Source: Candidatus Nitrosopolaris nunavutensis (GTDB taxonomy: Archaea > Thermoproteota > Nitrososphaeria > Nitrososphaerales > Nitrososphaeraceae). From it: a DNA stretch of 7,554 bases. The position numbers and the translations under genes are program-made. Numbering within the stretch: the stretch's first letter is position 1; each line of letters opens with the position of its first letter. Below, piece by piece: positions 1 to 5,164 of the stretch. Where the stretch lies: NCBI GenBank assembly GCA_002501855.1, contig DAOM01000004.1, positions 1 through 7,554 on the forward strand, in the 5' to 3' direction. The notes beneath the pieces are model-generated. The model saw nothing but the letters and a program-made list of their open reading frames with translations. It was not told the origin of the DNA and did not search any database.

Positions 1-237
1 AATATATCTCAATCTACAAAAGGCTTCAGCGGTGCTGATCTCGGTGCCCTCTGCAGAGAAGCTGCGGTGAATGCAATGAGAAGCAAATCAGATATCATCA
101 CTAACACTGACTTTGGGAGCGCTTTGCATCTGGTAAAGCCGTCGATAACTAAAGATGTTGAAGACTGGTATGAGTCAATGAAGAAGAGCATTACGTATTC
201 GATGCCTAAACAAATAGACAAAGTGTTCTACGGATAG
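1..237 (+). CDS. Cdc48/VCP-like AAA ATPase, C-terminal fragment
   Basis: This is the 3' end of a gene that begins outside the window; frame 1 is open from base 1 to TAG at 235-237 (78 codons). The start of the fragment reads TKGFSGADLGALCREAA, the conserved end of a second AAA (D2) module, where the Cdc48/p97 family has the SGADL motif followed by an Arg/Glu-rich helix. It continues with the family's usual tail (VKPSITKDVEDWYES). Members are hexameric unfoldases that thread proteins using ATP; in archaea they can feed the 20S proteasome. The last residues are V-F-Y-G, which fits the HbYX proteasome-docking pattern (hydrophobic-Tyr-any). The Walker motifs and D1 domain lie outside the window, so only the family is claimed. 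No obvious oligo-T terminator follows. Confidence 0.9.
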   Translation, partial: NISQSTKGFSGADLGALCREAAVNAMRSKSDIITNTDFGSALHLVKPSITKDVEDWYESMKKSITYSMPKQIDKVFYG

Positions 238-313
238 GGATTATTATAAAAGCACATTCGATCCCAATTTAATTGCCCGGTAGCCCCATAACATGAACAG
301 TTCGTACAGTTTG

Positions 314-330
314 GATATACATTGATATAC
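314..330 (+). promoter_or_regulatory. tandem TATA-like elements upstream of the winged-helix gene
   Basis: GATATAC occurs twice, at 314-320 and 324-330. Transcription starting about 26 nt downstream would begin near 343-353, giving a 10-20 nt leader for the gene at 364. That leader can include the Shine-Dalgarno-like GAGG at 353-356, which sits 7 nt before the ATG. Placement is by spacing only. Confidence 0.45.
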
Positions 331-363
331 TGCTAACCCTCCCCACATTTTAGAGGCCGCATT

Positions 364-591
364 ATGAATTACCCTTTGCGAAATCTAATTTACGAGAAAA
401 TAAAGCATGCCGGTAACATGACTGATTCCGAATTAATGAATGCTTTGACCAAGGATGGAGTACCCATAACTGAAGCCGAGTTAGACAAGACGTTGCTTGA
501 CCTAGAAATATATGGGCTTGTGCGAGTCTCGTGGATGACCAAAGATAAACGTAGGATAGAGGCAAGGTTGGTGGATTCCACTCCCGTCTAG
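364..591 (+). CDS. small winged-helix (wHTH) protein, conserved thaumarchaeal type
   Basis: A 75-residue, soluble, charged protein. The pattern is that of a compact winged helix: helix 1 about residues 5-16 (RNLIYEKIKHAG), helix 2 about 19-29 (MTDSELMNALTK), a recognition-type helix about 36-50 (TEAELDKTLLDLEI), then a beta wing about 51-68 (LVRVSWMTKDKRRIEARL). The sequence resembles small helix-turn-helix proteins found next to core genes in ammonia-oxidising archaea. That similarity is from memory; no target or ligand is known to me. The ATG at 364 is supported by GAGG 7 nt upstream and TATA-like elements further up. It ends 17 bp short of the convergent ctaB gene. It may be a DNA-binding regulator, but a protein-interaction role is equally possible. 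Confidence 0.8.
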   Translation: MNYPLRNLIYEKIKHAGNMTDSELMNALTKDGVPITEAELDKTLLDLEIYGLVRVSWMTKDKRRIEARLVDSTPV

Positions 592-610
592 AGGACGAAT
601 AATTATCCTC
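591..610. terminator. short inverted repeat between convergent genes
   Basis: GAGGA (591-595) and TCCTC (606-610) form a 5-bp stem around an AT-rich 10-nt loop, exactly where the winged-helix gene and ctaB end face to face. It could act as a weak two-way terminator or 3'-end structure. There is no clear T-run on either strand. Confidence 0.25.
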
Positions 611-1490
611 ACAACCTGTAATAAAACAGAGAGTCCAACGCTAACGCAACAAATATCACGACAAGGTATGGCGCTGTCACCTTATACGCCTTCCAAGCAA
701 ATTCTGGACTAGGATTTTTTGTCAGTTTATAATGATAAATTAGCATCAGCGAACCCGAGATAGCTGCGACAGCAGTATATAGAAGACCCAGCCCGAAAAA
801 ATAAAGCGCCAGAGAGTACGGGAGTAATATAGCGGTATTTACGAAAATGTAGCCGGACGTCTTCTCATTTCCAATTAGAACAGGCAGCATCGGGATCCGA
901 ACGCTCGCATATTCCTCTCGTGCTTTTATCGCTAGACACCAAAAATGAGACGGAGTCCACATAAACACCAACCATCCAACTAGAAAACCGAGCAAATTAA
1001 TTGATCCGGTAGCGGCGGCCCAACCTGCCATAGATGCGGCGCTCCCTGCGAATCCCCCTATGACAATATTTGCCGCGTTGTATCGTTTAAGCCATACAGT
1101 ATAAACCATAACATAAAAAAATATTCCGAGGGCAATCATGCTCGTCGCAACGGGATTCAATGTAATCCACGCCAATATCACCGACAGAATGCTCATTGCC
1201 AAACCATAAGCCATGACGTTCCCAGGAGACAACCGACCAGAGGGAATTGGTCTGCTGGATGTCCTATACATTATTTTATCGATATCCCGGTCATAGTACT
1301 GGTTAAGAGCACTGGAGCCCATCGACGCTAGAGCACCAGCCAAGGCCAAAAAGCCCAATTGCCATGCAGTTACGTGCCAACCTGGCGTACTGTCAAACCT
1401 GCTACCTGCAAGTAAAGAAGTAACAGCTGTGATTACTAAAACTACTACTATGCGGGGCTTTGAAATTTCGACATACTCCCTTACCCTCAC
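609..1490 (-). CDS. ctaB: heme O synthase (protoheme IX prenyltransferase), UbiA superfamily
   Basis: The enzyme attaches a polyprenyl chain to the 2-vinyl group of protoheme IX to make heme O, the precursor of A-type hemes in heme-copper oxidases. It acts in the membrane. The 293 residues match the family length, with about nine hydrophobic segments. Visible motifs are SKPRIVV near the N-terminus (10-16), the prenyl-diphosphate/Mg site NQYYDRDID (N63, D67, D71) followed by RTSSRPIPSG (76-85), the YTVWLKR loop (130-136), NIVIGG (141-146) and WTPSHFWCLAI (178-188), a CtaB signature. In archaea the donor may be geranylgeranyl- rather than farnesyl-diphosphate (known for Sulfolobus-type hemes; not shown here). 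Start: the first in-frame candidate is GTG at 1490, with an in-frame stop just upstream and no good ribosome site. The nearest good promoter points to an ATG at 1545 in another frame, so the N-terminus is uncertain. Confidence 0.93.
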   Translation of the reverse strand: MRVREYVEISKPRIVVVLVITAVTSLLAGSRFDSTPGWHVTAWQLGFLALAGALASMGSSALNQYYDRDIDKIMYRTSSRPIPSGRLSPGNVMAYGLAMSILSVILAWITLNPVATSMIALGIFFYVMVYTVWLKRYNAANIVIGGFAGSAASMAGWAAATGSINLLGFLVGWLVFMWTPSHFWCLAIKAREEYASVRIPMLPVLIGNEKTSGYIFVNTAILLPYSLALYFFGLGLLYTAVAAISGSLMLIYHYKLTKNPSPEFAWKAYKVTAPYLVVIFVALALDSLFYYRL

Positions 1491-1569
1491 TACGCAAATA
1501 CCTTAATTTTGTTCTAACAATCCTTGCATTTAATTGATTCGCCATACTCAGCCTCATTCGCAGGTTTTC

Positions 1570-1576
1570 TATATAT
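1570..1576 (-). promoter_or_regulatory. TATA box for ctaB transcription
   Basis: On the minus strand, ATATATA (1576-1570) is the best TATA element in the 187-bp gap before ctaB. Its centre lies 28 bp before the ATG at 1545-1543, so transcription should begin at or next to that codon, about 55 nt upstream of the GTG assigned to ctaB. A CTGG-CA-CCAG inverted repeat (1619-1628) lies about 45 bp further upstream. I see no other feature in 1491-1677. Confidence 0.5.
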
Positions 1577-1677
1577 CTCATAATCGGCACTTTTCGAGCG
1601 TTTTTGTACCAATATTCACTGGCACCAGAATCAAGATGGTGTATAGAATTGGGTTTCGATAGAGCCTTCCTTTTTCT

Positions 1678-2157
1678 TCACAGTCTCTTATCATAACAGT
1701 CCTCATGTAATCCTACTTTGTTGCTTGCATTTTTCCGAATTATTTGGAGTGCTTTTTCGGCCAGCTCTTTTTTTGGAAGCTGGATAATGAATACGTTACT
1801 TGAGTTACTTATAGAGGAGGGATCAGGGGCAAGTGATATCAAACCTGTTTCCGACAATGATTCAAAGAACTCGATCATGTTGTTGGCATATAAAAGATAA
1901 TTTTCTTGCAAGTCCGTATTGAGGAATTTCATTTGGACATCAACAAACACATGACGGCCGTCATGAAATATGTTCAACAAAGTGTCAACTGCTACTTTTT
2001 GGCTATAGATCCTTTTCATAATTTCGTCATATCTTCTAGCGTCAATGTATATGGTAGGAATGTTGGCGCCTTTGAAGTCAGTCAAGGCCGCTCCACATTT
2101 ATGTAAATTTGAGATGAAGTCCTCAAGTGATCTAAAAGATCTACTTCCTGTGGCCAA
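1678..2157 (-). CDS. hypothetical protein, fourth gene of the winged-helix/AAA+ cluster
   Basis: A 159-residue soluble protein of no family I recognise. It has no signal peptide, membrane segment or clear catalytic motif. The predicted pattern is mixed alpha/beta: strands at IPTIYIDA (33-40), HVFVDVQMKFL (69-79) and NVFIIQL (119-125), with helices over 7-19, 43-64, 84-103 and 129-142. The first half has one cysteine (C21) and the C-terminus one more (C154). The only usable start is TTG at 2157-2155, because the frame is closed by TGA at 2190-2188, immediately after the TAA of the upstream gene. A TATA-like AATATTATA (2186-2178) is centred about 25 bp upstream of the TTG, which would fit a leaderless TTG transcript; co-transcription with the upstream gene is the other option. 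Position at the end of a same-strand cluster suggests a shared role. Confidence 0.7.
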   Translation of the reverse strand: MATGSRSFRSLEDFISNLHKCGAALTDFKGANIPTIYIDARRYDEIMKRIYSQKVAVDTLLNIFHDGRHVFVDVQMKFLNTDLQENYLLYANNMIEFFESLSETGLISLAPDPSSISNSSNVFIIQLPKKELAEKALQIIRKNASNKVGLHEDCYDKRL

Positions 2158-2177
2158 CGACGTCTGCTGCCAATGAC

Positions 2178-2186
2178 TATAATATT
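2178..2186 (-). promoter_or_regulatory. possible internal TATA box before the 159-residue gene
   Basis: AATATTATA on the minus strand, centred near 2182, lies about 25 bp before the TTG at 2157. The spacing suits a leaderless transcript. AT-rich chance matches are common in this genome, so this mainly serves as weak support for the TTG start. Confidence 0.3.
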
Positions 2187-2190
2187 GTCA

Positions 2191-2463
2191 TTATCGGTAT
2201 CCGCTAATTGTTTCGGAAAAATAGTCTTTTAGTTCTATGTTGTATTGCATCTTCTTGTAGAGATATTCATGCGATTTACAAAGATAGAATGGCATTTGAT
2301 TCACAGATTCCATAACGTTATAGTTGCTTCTTTCTTTTACTAATTCTAGCTGAACTATAAAGTCGGCATCTCCGCCGCAGATATTACATCGAAGAACTTC
2401 TCTAAACGAGCTTGTATGATTTAAATCAGTGAGTTCATCATCCAATTCTTTGTCGCCATCCAC
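2191..2463 (-). CDS. small putative zinc-binding protein, third gene of the cluster
   Basis: A 90-residue acidic protein. C26-N-I-C29-G-G and C62-K-S-H65 give a C-x2-C-x32-C-x2-H arrangement, typical of a single structural zinc site with two knuckles. Between them is a beta-rich stretch (FIVQLELV, 35-42); a helix-rich end follows. The zinc is inferred from ligand spacing. The frame stays open upstream into the end of the AAA+ gene, but no ATG/GTG/TTG occurs before GTG at 2463-2461, so that is the earliest start. The skipped upstream codons read G-C-C-N-C-C, a second cysteine cluster that would matter only if translation began unusually early. The gene lies 55 bp after the ATPase gene and its stop is followed directly by a second stop. 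A zinc protein beside winged-helix and AAA+ genes suggests a nucleic-acid or complex-assembly role. Confidence 0.75.
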   Translation of the reverse strand: MDGDKELDDELTDLNHTSSFREVLRCNICGGDADFIVQLELVKERSNYNVMESVNQMPFYLCKSHEYLYKKMQYNIELKDYFSETISGYR

Positions 2464-2483
2464 AGCGCAACAATTGCAGCACC

Positions 2484-2506
2484 CTCTTAAAAGAGTTTGT
2501 ACAAAC
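2484..2506. promoter_or_regulatory. adjoining inverted repeats, possible operator and internal promoter
   Basis: Two inverted repeats abut in the 55-bp gap between the AAA+ gene and the zinc-protein gene: CTCTT-AA-AAGAG (2484-2495) and a perfect 12-bp palindrome GTTTGTACAAAC (2495-2506). The AT core of the first is centred about 26 bp before the GTG at 2463, so it could be a weak TATA box for a leaderless minus-strand transcript, with the palindrome as a dimeric operator just upstream. It could instead be an RNA hairpin in the operon message. Confidence 0.35.
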
Positions 2507-2518
2507 CTTGCTCCACGA

Positions 2519-4201
2519 TTAACAAAGTTTTATTGATTTTGCGAGCGTTAATGCGCGTTCTAGATCATCTCCCTTTATTTCATCGTTTTTGTACTTACTG
2601 CTAAAATAAAGCAAATCAATCATTTTGGATCGATCGACATTTACAACTGTTTCTCCTCCCTTTGCAGCTGCTGCCGCTACTACTGCCGCAGCCCTCGTCG
2701 CCGACCCTGTTCCTAATGCAATACTAGAATCAGTCAGTATTACAACCTTATCCGCTAAAGTCGATCGAGCAGAATTAGAAATTCGTTCAAAATTTTTGGC
2801 GCTATCTTTATTCAAAATGACGGTGACAGCGACCTTCATTCCATAGGCATCGCTATAAATTACATCAATGCCACTCGTATTTTGTGAGTCTTCAAGTGCA
2901 GATACAGTCCCCATATTGTGGGCGTGGTTAACAAGGTTTCTTATCGCAGCACGTAGGTCAGATTCCATAGTCTGCTTGTCATCGCAATTCTTTTGGATTT
3001 TAATGAAATCAGAAACAGGAACTGACATGATGCTACCTCTTATTCTCAAACCCGGGTAATTTTTCTTGATAGTCTCTTCGAGAGCGTGTTCATCGATCGC
3101 AAATGCATCCTTGGCTTCGGCGTTTTCTGTTGAGTGATACAAAATATTTATCATTGACCGGACATTTCTGAAATCTGGAAATTCATCATAAATTACTTTT
3201 ATCCTCGCAGCCAGGTCTTTTTCCTCCTGTGACGTAAAATTCTTTCCTTTATCGTAGTATCTAATATATTCAAGTATGATATCTAGGATTTCTTCAAAGG
3301 TATTTGACCCCGCAAGGTCGATTTTGTAATTCGCTTTTTCGAGCCTATCAAATACGGAACTGTTGGCGATTCGTATTTGTTCGTACGAAGATGGAGTCAA
3401 GATCAGCAAAAGCACAGTTGAAGGCAAGTGTGCATTTACAATAGCCTTGACAAAAGCCATAGACTCCTTATCTGCGTCAAATTCATCTATTTCTAACACC
3501 GTTAATTTTTTTAAAAACTTGAGATTCATCCTCGCTAATGCGGATAGGTTTTCGATTATCTCCTCCAACGTCTTTTCATGGTTGACCACTGTCCTAAATT
3601 TACCTTCGATCATTAACTTCAGTACGGATACTTCGGCTGTAGAAAATTCTTCAGTTAACACTTTGTCGACAGCATCAAAGTTTAGGACGTAGCCATTATT
3701 CTGTAAAAATTTTTCTACCTTGTCCTCGAGCTTCTTGCCCATAAGTGAATCGAAGAACCCATAACCGAAGATTTTTCTGGCGTTCTTTATATTTCGTTCC
3801 GCTTTGTCTTTTAAGTAATAGATAACTTTCTTTCTGAGATCGTTCAGATGTTCGTCATTAAAGCCTCTTAATAGAGCACCACAAATACTGTGCATAGATC
3901 GTGGTGATATCTGTGCGAGATCTGAATAGGAGATTACAGCGCTGCCTAATACTTGTTGCAAACCTCTAATGTGAAAGGCAAGGTGTGTCTTACCTGAACC
4001 TACGTCTTGAATAACGGTAATTAAGCGGAAATCCTTTTCTGTCGCACCTCCCTTTATTTTCGAAAATAAGTCATCTATGCAAGATAGCACAGCAGACTTT
4101 CCTTCCTTATGCCTGTTGCCACCAAGAATCTGAGTATCTTCTATTGTTGGTGTAGGATTACTTGGATATGGATTCTGTATCAGCTTGTAGGGGTACATCA
4201 T
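2519..4201 (-). CDS. AAA+ ATPase with C-terminal restriction-endonuclease-like (Mrr-type, degenerate) domain
   Basis: A 560-residue soluble protein from ATG 4201. This start gives an ATGA overlap with the upstream gene and has GAGG (4210-4207) 5 nt before it; GTG at 4207 is in frame but lies within that ribosome site. The ATPase module has Walker A QDVGSGKTH (residues 65-73; the usual first Gly is Gln), Walker B LTVLEIDEFD (233-242; D239, E240), a sensor-1-like strand ending in T269, and a lid helix with FRNVRSM (344-350) resembling sensor 2 of ORC/Cdc6-type proteins. From about 395 to the end the order helix, SGIDVI (443-448), VAVTVI (457-462), KVVILTD (485-491), Ala-rich helix, TVVNVDRSKMIDLLYF (518-533) resembles Mrr-type PD-(D/E)XK nucleases. 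The Asp is kept, but the expected Gln/Glu-x-Lys is T-V-I, so it is probably not a working nuclease. The overall family is not recognised. Confidence 0.85.
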   Translation of the reverse strand: MMYPYKLIQNPYPSNPTPTIEDTQILGGNRHKEGKSAVLSCIDDLFSKIKGGATEKDFRLITVIQDVGSGKTHLAFHIRGLQQVLGSAVISYSDLAQISPRSMHSICGALLRGFNDEHLNDLRKKVIYYLKDKAERNIKNARKIFGYGFFDSLMGKKLEDKVEKFLQNNGYVLNFDAVDKVLTEEFSTAEVSVLKLMIEGKFRTVVNHEKTLEEIIENLSALARMNLKFLKKLTVLEIDEFDADKESMAFVKAIVNAHLPSTVLLLILTPSSYEQIRIANSSVFDRLEKANYKIDLAGSNTFEEILDIILEYIRYYDKGKNFTSQEEKDLAARIKVIYDEFPDFRNVRSMINILYHSTENAEAKDAFAIDEHALEETIKKNYPGLRIRGSIMSVPVSDFIKIQKNCDDKQTMESDLRAAIRNLVNHAHNMGTVSALEDSQNTSGIDVIYSDAYGMKVAVTVILNKDSAKNFERISNSARSTLADKVVILTDSSIALGTGSATRAAAVVAAAAAKGGETVVNVDRSKMIDLLYFSSKYKNDEIKGDDLERALTLAKSIKLC

Positions 4202-4854
4202 ATGCACCTCACAAATCCATGCAATAATCCACGGACCGTCAGCCCCTCGTAACCGCCTGAAGACAACTCATATTTGTCAGGGTACTTTGCTATCAATTGA
4301 GCCACCAAATCATAAAATTCCTCGTTAGCCAGATCATGTTTTTTACATAAATCATTTCTGATTTTACCTAGTTCAACCCAGCCTATCGAGCTTGAGAAAT
4401 TGGCGATCGAGTTATCGAAGTTATTTTTAAACAAATCGAGTCCCACTCTAGTCATCTGGGATTCGAATGTCGGTTTTCTGAAAGCCGCTTCAGAAGAGTG
4501 TTGGTCGTTTATAGCAGTCAGATCGCTGGATGGTGAACTCCGTGCACCGATTGCATCCAAGGTGATTGCTAGTCGGTCCGTATTTTTGTGGATAGATTGT
4601 TCCAAAGAATATATAGCCTCATGCGTCAATCTGAACCTGGGGTCTGAATTTAGCAAATATTGTAGATAGCCCTCCTTAAGCCAACAATAATATGCAGCAC
4701 CCTTTTTGTCAATGAAGAGCTGACCATCGTTTGTCAATTTCTCCAACATAGTATCGATTTCGGGCTGCGAAAATTCTTTGCGTAAATCTGTTTTTCTTAC
4801 ACCGGCCTGGCCAGCAGAACAAATCCTTTGGATAAGTTCCTCCTCGGCTAACAT
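4198..4854 (-). CDS. winged-helix protein, first gene of the AAA+ cluster
   Basis: A 218-residue soluble protein. The N-terminus (about 3-60) has a winged-helix pattern: helix EEELIQRICSAG, helix RKTDLRKEF, helix QPEIDTMLEKLTNDG, then a wing ending AYYCW. A helical region follows (64-103), then a polar Ser/Asp-rich linker (104-125). The C-terminus (about 158-214) looks like a second winged helix: WVELGKIRNDLCKKHD, EEFYDLVAQLIAKY, then wing YELSSGG...GLTVRG. I do not recognise the family; binding of DNA or of the partner ATPase are both reasonable. Start ATG 4854 has no ribosome site, but a TATA box is centred 25 bp upstream, so the transcript is probably leaderless. The stop overlaps the ATPase ATG as ATGA, implying coupled translation in a fixed ratio. 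Confidence 0.85.
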   Translation of the reverse strand: MLAEEELIQRICSAGQAGVRKTDLRKEFSQPEIDTMLEKLTNDGQLFIDKKGAAYYCWLKEGYLQYLLNSDPRFRLTHEAIYSLEQSIHKNTDRLAITLDAIGARSSPSSDLTAINDQHSSEAAFRKPTFESQMTRVGLDLFKNNFDNSIANFSSSIGWVELGKIRNDLCKKHDLANEEFYDLVAQLIAKYPDKYELSSGGYEGLTVRGLLHGFVRCI

Positions 4855-4875
4855 GAGGTAAAGCGCGAAAATCGT

Positions 4876-4883
4876 TATTTAAA
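4876..4883 (-). promoter_or_regulatory. TATA box of the winged-helix/AAA+ cluster
   Basis: TTTAAATA on the minus strand, centred about 25 bp before the ATG at 4854, matches the archaeal TATA position for a leaderless message. It is the only strong element close to the first gene, so it is taken as the main promoter of the cluster. Confidence 0.65.
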
Positions 4884-4943
4884 GACGGACGTAACATGCT
4901 ACTACATAATTGATTAACAAAATTTAACTTTTAAACGAAGCAT

Positions 4944-4953
4944 TAATAATATA
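4944..4953 (+). promoter_or_regulatory. TATA box of the C/D box sRNA
   Basis: TAATAATATA on the plus strand, centred near 4948, predicts a transcription start near 4974, which is two bases before the C box of the guide RNA at 4976. It is divergent from the cluster promoter at 4876-4883; the two share the 4855-4975 interval. Confidence 0.55.
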
Positions 4954-4971
4954 ACACATCAATACCAATGA

Positions 4972-5033
4972 GGGGATGATGACAAGTCTTCCTGACTGAA
5001 AAGAATGAAGACAGTACTAGGGTAGCTGACCAA
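4972..5033 (+). ncRNA. candidate C/D box guide sRNA (2'-O-methylation)
   Basis: All four boxes occur in order. They are C box ATGATGA (4976-4982, perfect RUGAUGA), D' box CTGA (4996-4999, with an alternative CTGA at 4992-4995), C' box ATGAAGA (5005-5011, one mismatch) and D box CTGA (5026-5029). The D'-C' spacer is 5 nt and the two guide intervals are 13 and 14 nt, typical of archaeal sRNAs of 50-60 nt. GG before C and CC after D can pair to close the kink-turn. A TATA box lies 26 nt upstream of the expected 5' end. Such RNAs assemble with L7Ae, Nop5 and fibrillarin and direct methylation of the nucleotide paired five bases upstream of D or D'. The second guide (5014-5025) reads GTACTAGGGTAG, complementary to CTACCCTAGTAC. 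The target of the first guide is not recognised. Confidence 0.72.
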
Positions 5034-5057
5034 TCTATTGCCTGAGAGGAATAGATT
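5032..5057. terminator. 8-bp inverted repeat downstream of the sRNA
   Basis: AATCTATT (5032-5039) and AATAGATT (5050-5057) are perfect reverse complements around a 10-nt loop. The repeat starts at the predicted 3' end of the guide RNA, between it and the 3' end of the oppositely directed glycosyltransferase gene. A moderately T-rich stretch follows on the plus strand. It could mark transcript ends for one or both strands, or be a processing structure. The rest of the gap, 5058-5164, shows only a small GTGG/CCAC hairpin (about 5139-5153) before a short T-run, and no gene. Confidence 0.4.
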
Positions 5058-5164
5058 ATCTTGTGATTCTGTTCAGTCGAGACTTACTTAATCCTTGAAT
5101 TGAACTAGATGAGAGGGCAGAGACCGTGAATATAAGTAGTGGCTAGCTTCCACGAAATTTTTAT

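Noticed and set aside
238..300. TTATTATAAAAG, a good TATA-like string after the Cdc48 stop
   Set aside because: No start codon or RNA gene lies about 26 nt downstream, so there is nothing for it to drive.
275..320. GCCCGGTAGCCCCATAAC and nearby GTTCGTAC, vaguely tRNA-like
   Set aside because: No T-arm with GTTCRANNC, no acceptor stem pairing and no cloverleaf could be built on either strand.
1402..1545. Open frame MANQLNA... overlapping the ctaB start
   Set aside because: Not called as a gene: most of it overlaps ctaB in another frame and the end looks like shadow coding. It is kept only as evidence about the ctaB start.
1619..1628. CTGG-CA-CCAG inverted repeat upstream of the ctaB promoter
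   Set aside because: Only 4-bp arms, which occur often by chance; mentioned with the promoter but not claimed as an operator.
5139..5163. GTGG/CCAC hairpin followed by a short T-run on the plus strand
   Set aside because: The stem is only 4 bp and no plus-strand gene ends here; it overlaps the 3' end of the minus-strand glycosyltransferase region.
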